NCBI GenBank assembly: GCA_963789355.1 | Contig: CAWBKK010000002.1 | Location: 372,001 to 436,000 of the forward strand | Length of the DNA: 64,000 bases | DNA from: Gaiellasilicea sp963789355 | GTDB lineage: Bacteria > Actinomycetota > Thermoleophilia > Gaiellales > Gaiellaceae | Reading direction: 5' to 3' | Shown: in pieces, positions 17,743 through 25,987 of the stretch | Position numbering within the stretch: position 1 is the stretch's first letter | Layout of the letters: each line of letters begins with the position of its first letter | Notes under the pieces: generated by a model | Databases searched by the model: none | What the model was told of the DNA's origin: nothing | What the model saw: only the letters and a program-made list of their open reading frames with translations | Made by a program: the position numbers and the translations under genes

Positions 17743-19836
17743 ATGGTTGCGACGACCTCGCGAGACACCTTCGAACGGCTGCTGAACCGGGAGCTTTCGA
17801 CGCTCGAGTACAACGCGCGGCTGCTCGACCTGGCGGCCGACGACAGCCTGCCGCTGCTCGAGCGGGTGAAGATGTGCCGGTTCTTCTCGTCCAACCTGGA
17901 CGAGTTCTTCATGGTTCGGGTGGCCGGACTGACCGAGCAGGCCGCGGCCGGAGTCGTCGTCCGCTCCACCGACGGGTTGACGCCGCGGTCGGCGCTGACC
18001 CAGATCCGGGAGCGCGTGCTCGAGCTGACTGCCCGCCAGTCCAAGCTCTGGCGGAAGGAGCTCTCTCCCGCCCTCGCCGCCGAGGGGATCCTGATCTCGT
18101 CGGTCGGCGAGCTCGACGCCGAGGAGCTGCGCGCGCTCGAGGACGGCTTCCAGCGTGAGATCTTCCCGGTTCTCACCCCGCTCGGCGTCAGCCCGGGCCA
18201 GCGCTTCCCCTACGTCTCCGGGCTGACGCTCAGTCTCGGCGTCCTCGCCCGCGATCCCGAGACCGGTGAGGAGCGGTTCGCGCGGGTGAAGGTGCCCGAG
18301 GGCCTGCCGCGGTTCTTCGCGGCCGGGAGCGGGGGCAGGCTGCTGATGCTGGAGAACGTGATCGCGCACTTCCTCGACCGCCTCTTCCCGGGAATGGAGA
18401 TCGTCGAGCGCTCGGTCTTCCGCGTCACCCGCGACGCCGACTTCGAGGTCTCCGACGACGCGGACGACCTGCTCGAGGCGGTCGAGCAGGAGTTGCAGCG
18501 GCGCCGCTTCGGGGACGCGGTCCGGCTCGAGATCTCGAGCTCGACCTCACGCTCGATGCTGGAGCGGCTCCAGCAGGGGCTCGGCGCCGAGGACGACCAG
18601 GTCTACGAGATCCACGGGCCGCTCGACCTCGCCGACCTCGACCAGCTGCTCGGCCTCGACCGGCCGGAGCTGTCCTTTCCGGCCTCGCCTGGATCGACCC
18701 CCGCTCGGCTCGTCCACGCGAAGGAGCCGCGCGACCTCTTCGCCGAGATCCGGCGCGGCGATTTCCTCGTCCACCAGCCGTACGAGTCGTTCGCCGGCAG
18801 CTTCGAGGCCTTCGTCCGCGCGGCCGCGCGCGATCCGGACGTGATCGCGATGAAGACCGCGGTCTACCGGACGAGCGGGGACAGCCCGCTCGTCCCGGCC
18901 CTGATCGAGCTGGCGGAGGAGGGCAAGCAGAGCGTGTGCCTCGTCGAGCTGAAGGCGCGCTTCGACGAGCACCGCAACATCGAGTGGTCGCGGGCGCTCG
19001 AGAAAGCCGGCGTTCACGTCGTCTACGGCTTCTCCGACCTGAAGGTGCACGCGAAGATGACGCTCGTCGTGCGCCGCGAAGGCGACGGCCTGCGCCGTTA
19101 CGTGCACGTCGGCACCGGGAACTACCACGCCGTGACCGCGCGCTCGTACGAGGATCTGAGCCTGTTCACGGCCGATCCCGAGATCGCAGAGGACGTCGCG
19201 GCGCTGTTCAACTACCTGACGGGGTTCGGGCGCCCGGAGCGCTTTCGCAAGATCCTGGTGGCTCCGTTCAGCTTGCGTGCCCGGCTCGTCGATCGCATTC
19301 GCGCCGTCGGTGCCGCCGCGGCCGCCGGGACCAACGCGCGGATCCGGATCAAGCTGAACGCGCTCACGGACCAGACGGTGATCGAGGAGCTCTACGCCGC
19401 CTCCGAGCAGGGGGCCCGGATCGAGATCGTCGCTCGCTCGATCTGCATGCTCCGCCCGGGCGTTCCCGGGATGAGCAAGAACGTCCACGTCCGGTCGATC
19501 GTCGGCCGCTACCTGGAGCACAGTCGCGTCTACGCGTTCGAGATCGGCGACGAGACGGAGATCTTCATCGGCAGCGCCGACCTGATGACGCGCAACCTCG
19601 ACCGGCGCGTCGAGGTGCTCGTGCCCGTCGAGCAGACGAGGCTGAAGCAGGAGCTGACCGCGATCTTCGACAGCGCCTTCGCCGACACCACCTCTTCGTG
19701 GGAGCTGGGAGCCGATGGAACGTGGACGCGGCGCCGCCGGTCGAAAGAGGAACGCGCGCACGCCCACCAGCTCAACCTCCAGCGCCGTGCGCGGGTCCGC
19801 TCCAGGCGCGCGGGCGGTGCGCGGCGGAACCGATGA
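17743..19836 (+). CDS. ppk1: Polyphosphate kinase 1
   Basis: A 697-residue PPK1, which reversibly transfers the ATP gamma-phosphate to inorganic polyphosphate. The N-domain (NRELSTLEYNARLL, FFSSNLDEFFMVRVAGL), head domain and two phospholipase-D-like catalytic domains are complete. His436 in LKVHAK is the expected autophosphorylated residue, and His593 in YLEHSR is the second catalytic histidine, matching the family's standard positions. The C-terminal ~35 residues are a basic Arg-rich tail. A Pho box precedes it, so induction under phosphate limitation is predicted. The ppx-like gene overlaps its stop by 4 bases. Confidence 0.97.
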   Translation: MVATTSRDTFERLLNRELSTLEYNARLLDLAADDSLPLLERVKMCRFFSSNLDEFFMVRVAGLTEQAAAGVVVRSTDGLTPRSALTQIRERVLELTARQSKLWRKELSPALAAEGILISSVGELDAEELRALEDGFQREIFPVLTPLGVSPGQRFPYVSGLTLSLGVLARDPETGEERFARVKVPEGLPRFFAAGSGGRLLMLENVIAHFLDRLFPGMEIVERSVFRVTRDADFEVSDDADDLLEAVEQELQRRRFGDAVRLEISSSTSRSMLERLQQGLGAEDDQVYEIHGPLDLADLDQLLGLDRPELSFPASPGSTPARLVHAKEPRDLFAEIRRGDFLVHQPYESFAGSFEAFVRAAARDPDVIAMKTAVYRTSGDSPLVPALIELAEEGKQSVCLVELKARFDEHRNIEWSRALEKAGVHVVYGFSDLKVHAKMTLVVRREGDGLRRYVHVGTGNYHAVTARSYEDLSLFTADPEIAEDVAALFNYLTGFGRPERFRKILVAPFSLRARLVDRIRAVGAAAAAGTNARIRIKLNALTDQTVIEELYAASEQGARIEIVARSICMLRPGVPGMSKNVHVRSIVGRYLEHSRVYAFEIGDETEIFIGSADLMTRNLDRRVEVLVPVEQTRLKQELTAIFDSAFADTTSSWELGADGTWTRRRRSKEERAHAHQLNLQRRARVRSRRAGGARRNR

Positions 19837-20759
19837 AGCTGGCGGGTCTGACCGGCGTGCTCGCAAGAATGACGGGCGTGAGGGTCGGGGTCATCGATGT
19901 GGGCTCGAACACGGTCCGCCTGCTCGTCGCCTCCGTCGGGGGCGGGGGCGTTCGCATGCTTCGGGAGGAACGCCGGCACCTCGGGCTGGGGGAGGAGCTG
20001 CTCCGGCACGGCCGTATCCGGCGGCGGAAGCTCGACGAGGTCGCCGAGGTGACGGGCGAGTACGCGCGAATCGCGCGCAAGCTGAGCGTGCGCGACCTCG
20101 AGACGGTGGTGACTGCGCCTGGCCGCCAGGGGGATCAGCCGGTGCGCCTCCTCGACGTGATCGGCCGGGCCACCGCGGGCGAGGTCAGGATCGTCTCGGC
20201 CGAGGAGGAGGGCCGCCTTGCGTTCGAGGGCGCCGTCGCGCGGGCCGACACGGGCGAGAGCGTCGTCGCCGTCTGTGACGTCGGCGGTGGCTCGACCGAG
20301 CTCGTCGTCGGCACGGCCCTGCTCGGACCCGCCTGGGTGCGGTCGGTCGACCTCGGCTCGCTCCGCTTGACCGCCGCTCTCCTGCCCGGTGACCCGCCCA
20401 CAGCCGGCGAGATCGCGGCCGCACGTGCGGCCGTTCGCGACTCGATCACAACGCTCGAACCGCCCGCCCCGGAGCTGGCACTCGCAACCGGCGGCAGTGC
20501 CCGCGCCGTCGCGCGGATCGTCGGCCGGGAGTACGACGCCGACGATCTCGAGCGCGTGATCGGACTGCTCGCGTCCCGTCCGGCTGCCGAGAGCGCGAAG
20601 GCGCTGGGGCTGCGCCCCGACCGCGCCCGCACGCTGCTCGCCGGCGCGACCATCCTCAGCGAGGTGTCGCGACTGCTCGACGTCCCGTTCGCACCGTCGC
20701 GCGGCGGGATCCGGGAGGGGGCGGCGCTTCGGCTCGCAGCCCGGCGCGTCGCCGCCTAG
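19833..20759 (+). CDS. ppx: Exopolyphosphatase / GppA phosphatase
   Basis: A 308-residue member of the Ppx/GppA family with the ASKHA phosphate-binding loops: VGVIDVGSNTVRLLV (phosphate 1), VAVCDVGGGSTELVVG (phosphate 2) and LALATGGSARAVARI. Only the two N-terminal ASKHA domains are present (the short form common in actinobacteria), without the C-terminal HD-like region of enterobacterial Ppx. It hydrolyses polyphosphate and/or pppGpp. ATGA overlap with ppk1 couples synthesis and breakdown of the polymer. An internal ATG at residue 12 (MTGVRVGVID) may be the true start. Confidence 0.93.
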   Translation: MKLAGLTGVLARMTGVRVGVIDVGSNTVRLLVASVGGGGVRMLREERRHLGLGEELLRHGRIRRRKLDEVAEVTGEYARIARKLSVRDLETVVTAPGRQGDQPVRLLDVIGRATAGEVRIVSAEEEGRLAFEGAVARADTGESVVAVCDVGGGSTELVVGTALLGPAWVRSVDLGSLRLTAALLPGDPPTAGEIAAARAAVRDSITTLEPPAPELALATGGSARAVARIVGREYDADDLERVIGLLASRPAAESAKALGLRPDRARTLLAGATILSEVSRLLDVPFAPSRGGIREGAALRLAARRVAA

Positions 20760-20776
20760 CGATACTGCTCCTCCAC

Positions 20777-21799
20777 ATGAGGGCCGAACCCGACGGGATC
20801 GAGCTCGACACCGTCGTCGCTGCCCTGGCCGACGGCTGGAGCTTCGAGGTCGAGGGAGCCGAGTACGAAGCCGTCGGGGCCGGCAGCTACCACTGGAACG
20901 TCGCAGACCGCGAGGGGACGCGCAGGTTCGTCACGGTCGACGACCTCGATCAGAAAGCGTGGCTCGGGGACACGCGGGACATCGTCTGGGAAGGTCTCCG
21001 CCGCGCGTTCGACACTGCCGCCGCGCTCCGGAGCGCCGGTCTGGACTTCGTCGTCGCACCCCTTCCCACGAGCGACGGCGAGACGTTGCGCCGGATCGAG
21101 CCGCGCTACACGATCGCGCTGTTCCCGTTCGTGGACGGAGCGGCGGGCCGGTACGGCCACTACGACGCCGAGGCCCACACCGCCGTCGAGGCGATGCTCT
21201 CCCAGCTACACCTCGCGACCCCGGCGGTGGGCGCCACGCCGGGCAGCGCCGGTGTCGAGCTCCCCGGCCGCCGCCACCTCGAAGCGGGCCTGCGGGAACT
21301 GCATCAACCGTGGTCCGGCGGGCCCTTCTCCGAGCCGGCAAGGCAGGTGTTCGCCGGTCACGCGGCCGACGTGGCTGCATTCCTCGCGTTGGCGGATCGC
21401 CTCGCGGCCGAGGTGGCACAGCGGCGCAGCCCGTGGGTGGTGACTCACGGCGAGCCGCACTCCGCGAACGTGCTGCGGACAGCTACCGGACATGTCCTCG
21501 TCGACTGGGACACGGTCGCGCTGGCCCCGCCCGAGCGAGACCTCTGGATGCTCGCGGAGGACGACGAAGACGGCCTGGCCGCGTACACGAGCGCGACCGG
21601 CTACGCCGTCGACCCGGTGGCAGTGGACTTCTTCCGCCTGTCCTGGGATCTCAACGATCTGGCCGAGTACCTCAACGTGCTGCGCTCGCCGCACTCGGAG
21701 AACGAGGACACGCTCAGCGACTACGAGGGACTGACGCGTTGCCTGCCCAGCCGGGCTGAGTGGTCGAAGCAGTTGGGTGCGGCTAGAGGCTTGATGTGA
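20777..21799 (+). CDS. APH-fold small-molecule phosphotransferase
   Basis: A 340-residue kinase-like protein with the aminoglycoside/choline phosphotransferase signature: WVVTHGEPHSANVL (catalytic Brenner loop) and HVLVDWDTVALAPPERDLWML (metal-binding Asp and downstream motif). The N-lobe has a short nucleotide-binding region, GAGSYHWNVADREG. It phosphorylates a small hydroxyl compound, drug or metabolite; the substrate is unknown. It lies 17 bases after ppx and may be part of the ppk1 transcript. Its last codons lie inside the long palindromic element at 21782-21952. Confidence 0.82.
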   Translation: MRAEPDGIELDTVVAALADGWSFEVEGAEYEAVGAGSYHWNVADREGTRRFVTVDDLDQKAWLGDTRDIVWEGLRRAFDTAAALRSAGLDFVVAPLPTSDGETLRRIEPRYTIALFPFVDGAAGRYGHYDAEAHTAVEAMLSQLHLATPAVGATPGSAGVELPGRRHLEAGLRELHQPWSGGPFSEPARQVFAGHAADVAAFLALADRLAAEVAQRRSPWVVTHGEPHSANVLRTATGHVLVDWDTVALAPPERDLWMLAEDDEDGLAAYTSATGYAVDPVAVDFFRLSWDLNDLAEYLNVLRSPHSENEDTLSDYEGLTRCLPSRAEWSKQLGAARGLM

Positions 21800-21952
21800 A
21801 ACGTAAGCGGGTCTGTGGGGCCGTCCCAGACGCGGCGCCAGACCGTCTCGTCGTCCTCACGCAGGCAACCAGCCTGCGCTTCGAACGTCGCGCCGCCCTG
21901 CCTTGGTCTGGAACACCCCCACAGCGCGCCAATTCCACATCAAGCCTCTAGC
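21782..21952. repeat. 171-nt imperfect palindromic element
   Basis: The first 17 bases (GCTAGAGGCTTGATGTG, 21782-21798) are exactly inverted at 21936-21952. The match continues imperfectly inward, with CTGTGGGG and CCAGAC in both arms, to a central hairpin CGCAGGC-aacca-GCCTGCG (21860-21878). The whole element can fold into one long stem. It lies between convergent genes, with both stop codons inside the arms. It resembles a miniature inverted-repeat element or a very large bidirectional terminator. No target duplication is evident. Confidence 0.75.
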
Positions 21953-22340
21953 TGAGCGAGTCGAGCAGCTCGACGTCGCGGGGGTAGGTCAGCGCCGCCC
22001 GAGCCTCGGCCGGTGCGAGCCAGCGCAGCTCGTCGACCTCGTCCGAAGGCGTGAACTCGCCCGAGAGCGGCGTCATCCGCCACCAGCGAACCCGCTTCGG
22101 CCTGCCCTTCGAGTCGATGTACCTCGTCGTCGCGAGCTCCTCGCCGAGCTCGACGCGGAGGCCCGTCTCTTCCTCGATCTCGCGGAGCGCGCACGCCTCG
22201 TCGCTCTCGTCCGGCTCCGCCTTCCCCTTCGGCAGCGACCAGTCGTCGTACCGGGGCCGGTGCACGACGACCACGAGCCCGTCGCGGACGATCAGCCCGC
22301 CGGACGCGCGGATCACGCCGTCTTCGCCAGCTGCTTCCAT
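21948..22340 (-). CDS. NUDIX hydrolase
   Basis: A 130-residue NUDIX protein with a complete Nudix box: GKAEPDESDEACALREIEEETGL (residues about 42-64) fits GX5EX7REUXEEXGU. It hydrolyses a nucleoside-diphosphate-linked or dinucleoside-polyphosphate substrate. The DDWSLPKGK lead-in and a WLAPAEA region are typical of the MutT1/diadenosine-polyphosphate-hydrolase-like subgroup. ATG 22340 is preferred; a GTG at 22352 is possible. The gene overlaps the end of the CYTH-CHAD gene by 28 bases, linking it to the polyphosphate block. Confidence 0.9.
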   Translation of the reverse strand: MEAAGEDGVIRASGGLIVRDGLVVVVHRPRYDDWSLPKGKAEPDESDEACALREIEEETGLRVELGEELATTRYIDSKGRPKRVRWWRMTPLSGEFTPSDEVDELRWLAPAEARAALTYPRDVELLDSLS

Positions 22341-23689
22341 GCCGACCGCCACTGCTCGCGCCCGCTCTGCGCGCGGGCGTGCTCACGCTCGATCAAGCGT
22401 CCGGCGGCCAGAACGGTGTCGGGCATGCGCCCAGCGAGGCCGCGCAGCTCCGCGACCGCGACGACCGCATCCTGGTGCTCGCCGAGCACGTCCTGCAGCT
22501 GCTTCGCCGCGCGCACGTACGCGGCGTTGCCCTCCAGCTCCGCCGCGTAGCGCGCCCGCTTGACCTTGATCCGAGCCGCATGCAGCTCCTCGTCCGGGGA
22601 ATCTTCCGTGAGCGCCAGCACCGCTTTGCGCAGGCGGCGGTGCTCGGTGTCGCGGATCTCCGCCAGCGTCGGCTCGTTCGCGACGGTCGCGAAAGGCCGC
22701 TCGAGCGAATCGAGGAGCGCGAGGTAGCGCTCGCTCTCGAGCACGGCCAGCAGCCGGCGCCGCGCGGATCGCCGCGAGCGCACCAGGGTGCGGACGAGCT
22801 TGCGTCCCTGCGCCTCGTCGGCGCCGAGCGAGCGCACCTCGGCGTCGAGACGCTCGATCAGGACGTCGAGGTCGCGCACGGGGCCGAGTGAGCTCCCGAG
22901 CCAGCGGAGCTCGTTCCGAAGCGGCTCGGCCGACGCCGGGTCGAGCAGGTCTCCCCCCGCGCGGAGAAACGCGCGCAGTCGTCGCGTCGCCACGCGGAGC
23001 TGGTGCAGCTGCTCGGGATCGGTGCCGAGGCGCGTCCCGGGATCGTGCGCGAGCAGTCGTTCGGCCTGCTCGCGAAGCCGGGCGCGCAGGACGCCGGCAG
23101 CGGAGCCGTCGTCCTGGCTCTCGACCGGCTCGGGCTGAAAGTCGAGATCGAGCGCCTGGAAGACCTTGGGCCGGCTCTCGCCGTCGCCGGCGCCTGCGCG
23201 GCGAAGCGCCCGCTCGAGCCGCCGGAGCGTCTTCTCGTCGCCATCGAGCAGCTCCACCTCGAGCTCCTCGAAGCTGCGGGTGACGCGCTGGTGATCGAGC
23301 ACGGCGACGGTGTCGTGAACGATCTCGGCGCCGTCCGCGCGAACGCCCTCGCGCCGGGTCCGGAGCCGCGCTATCGCCAGCAGCGGGACGCCGCGAAGGT
23401 GGCCGAGGAGCAGTGGGAGCATCTCGGCCGGCGGCTCCGTCGGCGCGCCGGGAGCCTCGAGCTCGAGTCGCGACCGACCTTGTGGGAGCTTCAGCTGCCA
23501 CAGGCCCTTGCCGTTCTCGACGCGGTGCCGCAGCGTGATCCCGCGGCGCGCCAGCCGGTGGTCGGCCGTGTCGTGGTAGGTCGAGACGAAGAGGCGCGGC
23601 TCGATCGCCTCGCCGCCGAGCTCCGGGAGGCGGAACGTCTCGCCCGCCTGCAGCTTCACCTCTCGCTCGACGGTCTCCTTGATCGCCAT
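22313..23689 (-). CDS. CYTH-CHAD domain protein
   Basis: A 458-residue fusion. Residues 1-~195 form a CYTH (triphosphate tunnel) domain with the ExExK-like start EREVKL, an RHRVENGKGLWQLKLP strand and GxxxxR patterns. Residues ~205-458 form a CHAD helical domain with LHQLRVATRRLRAFLR and HAARIKVKRARYAAEL, whose conserved His/Arg/Lys residues bind polyphosphate. CYTH enzymes hydrolyse triphosphates or tripolyphosphate. The fusion and a Pho box 13 bases upstream support a role in polyphosphate use or granules during phosphate stress (inference). Confidence 0.92.
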   Translation of the reverse strand: MAIKETVEREVKLQAGETFRLPELGGEAIEPRLFVSTYHDTADHRLARRGITLRHRVENGKGLWQLKLPQGRSRLELEAPGAPTEPPAEMLPLLLGHLRGVPLLAIARLRTRREGVRADGAEIVHDTVAVLDHQRVTRSFEELEVELLDGDEKTLRRLERALRRAGAGDGESRPKVFQALDLDFQPEPVESQDDGSAAGVLRARLREQAERLLAHDPGTRLGTDPEQLHQLRVATRRLRAFLRAGGDLLDPASAEPLRNELRWLGSSLGPVRDLDVLIERLDAEVRSLGADEAQGRKLVRTLVRSRRSARRRLLAVLESERYLALLDSLERPFATVANEPTLAEIRDTEHRRLRKAVLALTEDSPDEELHAARIKVKRARYAAELEGNAAYVRAAKQLQDVLGEHQDAVVAVAELRGLAGRMPDTVLAAGRLIEREHARAQSGREQWRSAWKQLAKTA

Positions 23690-23701
23690 CCGCCGAGTGT
23701 A

Positions 23702-23730
23702 GGCAGCGGCGTGGTGAAGAAGCGGTGAAC
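23702..23730 (-). promoter_or_regulatory. Pho box upstream of CYTH-CHAD gene
   Basis: Read on the minus strand: GTTCACC (ends 23730), CTTCACC, then a weaker CGCTGCC, at 11-base steps. The proximal end is 13 bases from the ATG, so a leaderless or very short-leader transcript is implied. It lies between arsM and the CYTH-CHAD gene. Confidence 0.65.
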
Positions 23731-23735
23731 GACGA

Positions 23736-24554
23736 TCAGCAGCAGCCCGCAGTCCGGGCGGGCTGGATCACGGGTAGGCCGCGGCGCTCGGGCTCGGCGG
23801 TCTTGACCGCCTTGACGATCGCGCCGTGCATCCCGTCGGCGACCTCGTGCGTGAACTCGACGCTGACGCGGTCGAAGCCGGCCGCTTCGAGGCCAGCCTC
23901 GTACTCCCCCTTCGCGAGCGCTCCCGCGATGCAGCCGACGTGGCTGCCGCGCTCCGCCCGCTCCTCGACCGAGAGCCGGTCCTCGGCAACGACGTCGCTG
24001 ATCCCGATCCGGCCGCCCGGCCTGAGTACGCGCGCGATCTCGGTCAGCACTGCGGGCTTGTCGGTGGAGAGGTTGATCACGCAGTTGGAGATCACGACGT
24101 CGACGGAGTCGGCAGGTAGCGGAATCTCCTCGATCACGCCCTTGAGGAAGACGGCGTTGCGGATCCCGGCCTCCTGCGCGTTCGCCCGGGCGAGCGCGAG
24201 CATCTCGTCGGTCATGTCGAGCCCGAACGCGAACCCGGTCTCGCCGACCCGCTTCGCGGAGAGGATCACGTCGATCCCGCCTCCGGAGCCGAGGTCGAGC
24301 ACCGTCTCGCCCTCGCGCAGCTCCGCCACGACCGTCGGGTTGCCGCAGCCGAGCGAGGCGAGCGCAGCCGGCTCCGGCAGCTCGCTGCGCTGTCCGGTGT
24401 CGTAGAGCGCCTCGCCGAACTTCGTCTCGTCGCTCTCACCCCCACAGCAGGAGCCGCTGCCGCAGCCACGGTTCGATCCCTCGCTGACCGCGCGCGCTGA
24501 CTCCGCGTAGCGGCGGCGCACCTCCTCGCGCAGCTCGTCCGCCGTCGTACGCAT
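23736..24554 (-). CDS. arsM: Arsenite S-adenosylmethionine methyltransferase
   Basis: A 272-residue ArsM. It has the SAM motif VLDLGSGGGIDVILSAKRVG, a Cys-rich GCGSGSCCGG stretch near residue 33, and the arsenite-binding cysteines in SNCVINLS and GCIAGAL. It ends in a Cys-Cys pair. It methylates As(III), producing volatile or exportable products. It is co-transcribed with arsR: the start ATG and the arsR TGA share one base (TGATG). Placement inside a phosphate block fits arsenate entering through Pst transporters (inference). Confidence 0.92.
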   Translation of the reverse strand: MRTTADELREEVRRRYAESARAVSEGSNRGCGSGSCCGGESDETKFGEALYDTGQRSELPEPAALASLGCGNPTVVAELREGETVLDLGSGGGIDVILSAKRVGETGFAFGLDMTDEMLALARANAQEAGIRNAVFLKGVIEEIPLPADSVDVVISNCVINLSTDKPAVLTEIARVLRPGGRIGISDVVAEDRLSVEERAERGSHVGCIAGALAKGEYEAGLEAAGFDRVSVEFTHEVADGMHGAIVKAVKTAEPERRGLPVIQPARTAGCC

Positions 24555-24895
24555 CAGCAGCACACTCCCTTCAGGTCGGCGACGGCCGCGAGCTTCTCGA
24601 CGGCCTCGCGCTTGAGCGAGAAGTAGGCCCACTTGCCGCGCTGCTCGCGCTCGAGCAGGCCGGCGTCGACCAGCTTCTTCAGATGGTGGGACACGGTCGG
24701 CTGCGTCAGCCCGACCGGCTCATAGAGGTCGCACGCGCAGACCGGGCCGCCGCACTGGGCGATCCGGTTGACGATGCGCACGCGCGCCGGGTCGCCGAGC
24801 GCCTTGAACAGCTCGGCCGTCGCGCTCGCCTCCTCGTCCGAGAGCGTGGACGCGGCCAGCGGGGCGCAGCAGACGACTGGATCGGCGACAGACAT
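24554..24895 (-). CDS. arsR: ArsR-family metalloregulator
   Basis: A 113-residue winged-helix repressor. The VCACDL motif at the start of the recognition region carries the metalloid-sensing cysteines, followed by LTQPTVSHHLKKLVDAGLLEREQRGKW. Extra Cys pairs at both ends (VVCC near residue 8, GVCC at the end) may complete a three-coordinate As(III) site. ATG 24895 is chosen; it lies inside the tandem operator, so a leaderless mRNA or repression at the translation start region is implied. A TTG at 24910 would add five residues. Confidence 0.9.
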   Translation of the reverse strand: MSVADPVVCCAPLAASTLSDEEASATAELFKALGDPARVRIVNRIAQCGGPVCACDLYEPVGLTQPTVSHHLKKLVDAGLLEREQRGKWAYFSLKREAVEKLAAVADLKGVCC

Positions 24896-24931
24896 ATCGA
24901 CGCCCGTCAATATATCGACGGGCGTCGATAT
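24894..24931. promoter_or_regulatory. Tandem palindromic operators of arsR-arsM
   Basis: Two 8-4-8 palindromes overlap by two bases: ATATCGACGCCCGTCAATAT (24894-24913, one mismatch) and ATATCGACGGGCGTCGATAT (24912-24931, perfect). Together they also make a 17-base perfect inverted repeat (24892-24908 with 24917-24933). This is the shape of a double ArsR-dimer operator. It covers the arsR start codon. Confidence 0.8.
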
Positions 24932-24948
24932 GTGTCAAGTCCGAGCCG

Positions 24949-25884
24949 CTAGGTGTTGTTGGCCTTCAGCGCCTGCAGATACTGATACCGGGCCTTCTTC
25001 AGCTGCCGGTCGGTCAGCGCGATGAACCCCGACTTCCTCGCGATGGCCTTCTCGTTGTTGAAGATGTAGCCGAGGTACCCGGCCACGACGGGGCGCTTGA
25101 ACGCGGTGCGCTTGGCGTAGATGAAGAGCGGCCGCGAGAGCGGGCGGTACTTGTTCGCCTGCACGGTCGCGACGCTGGGCGTCACGCAGCCTGCTCCCTT
25201 GCCCTGGTCGATCGCGAGCACTTTCAGCTTGTCCTTGTTCTCCTCGTAGTAAGAGAAGCCGAAGTACCCCATCGCGCCCCGCTCGCCCTCCACGCCCTGG
25301 ACGACGACGTTGTCGTCCTCGGTCGCGAGGTAGTCGGAACGGCTGGACTTGGCCCTGCCGTTGATCGCCTCGGTGAAGTAGTCGAACGTGCCCGAGTCGG
25401 TTCCCGCGCCGAAGAGCTTCAGCGGCACGTTCGGGAAGCCGTCCCGGACCTGGCTCCAGTTGTTGACCTTCGAACCAGGCTCCCAGACCTTCTTCAGTTC
25501 CGGCACGGTGAGGCAGGTCGCCCACGTGTTCTGGCGGTTGACGACCACTGAGAGCCCGTCGTTGGCGACGGTGAACGCGACCCACTTGACACCGGCGTCG
25601 CGGCACTTGATCGCTTCGGTCTGCCTCATCGGGCGCGAGGCGTTCGACAGGTCGATCTCGTTCCGGCAGAACCGCTCGAAGCCCCCTCCCGTGCCGGAGA
25701 TGCCGACCGTCACGCGCGCATTCGGATTCTTCTTCTGGAATCCCTCGGCGGCCGCGATCGCGTACGGGCCGACGGTGCTGGAGCCATCCGCGGTCACCGT
25801 GCCGCTGAGCGCGGACACGCCGGCCGTAGCGGCTGCGGTGAGCACGACGGCCGCGAGGGCCGCCAGTGCGATTGCCTTCTTCAT
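24949..25884 (-). CDS. pstS: Phosphate-binding protein PstS (first copy)
   Basis: A 311-residue periplasmic-type phosphate-binding protein. It has a signal peptide (residues 1-~23) without a lipobox Cys, so it is a soluble secreted form. Phosphate-binding loops TADGSSTVGP, GISGTGGGFERFC, DLSNASRPM and GAGTDSGTFDYF are intact. GGGGAGA precedes the ATG. It is monocistronic and separated from pstSCAB by phoU and an ATP-grasp gene, with its own Pho box. Together with the lipoprotein copy at 30294 this gives two PstS proteins, possibly differing in affinity or location. Confidence 0.94.
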   Translation of the reverse strand: MKKAIALAALAAVVLTAAATAGVSALSGTVTADGSSTVGPYAIAAAEGFQKKNPNARVTVGISGTGGGFERFCRNEIDLSNASRPMRQTEAIKCRDAGVKWVAFTVANDGLSVVVNRQNTWATCLTVPELKKVWEPGSKVNNWSQVRDGFPNVPLKLFGAGTDSGTFDYFTEAINGRAKSSRSDYLATEDDNVVVQGVEGERGAMGYFGFSYYEENKDKLKVLAIDQGKGAGCVTPSVATVQANKYRPLSRPLFIYAKRTAFKRPVVAGYLGYIFNNEKAIARKSGFIALTDRQLKKARYQYLQALKANNT

Positions 25885-25945
25885 GTGTCTCCCCTGAGTT
25901 AGTTGCAACGTCGGGCGGAGTGTCCAAGCGCAGGCGCGGCGGGTG

Positions 25946-25985
25946 GGCTGAAAGACGGTGAAGGAGTCGTGGCGGAGTGGTGAAC
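25946..25985 (-). promoter_or_regulatory. Pho box upstream of pstS (first copy)
   Basis: Four 7-mers at 11-base steps on the minus strand: GTTCACC (25985-25979), CGCCACG, CTTCACC (25963-25957), TTCAGCC. It is 61 bases before the pstS ATG and directly after the ATP-grasp stop codon. The first and third units fit the consensus best. Confidence 0.65.
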
Positions 25986-25987
25986 GC

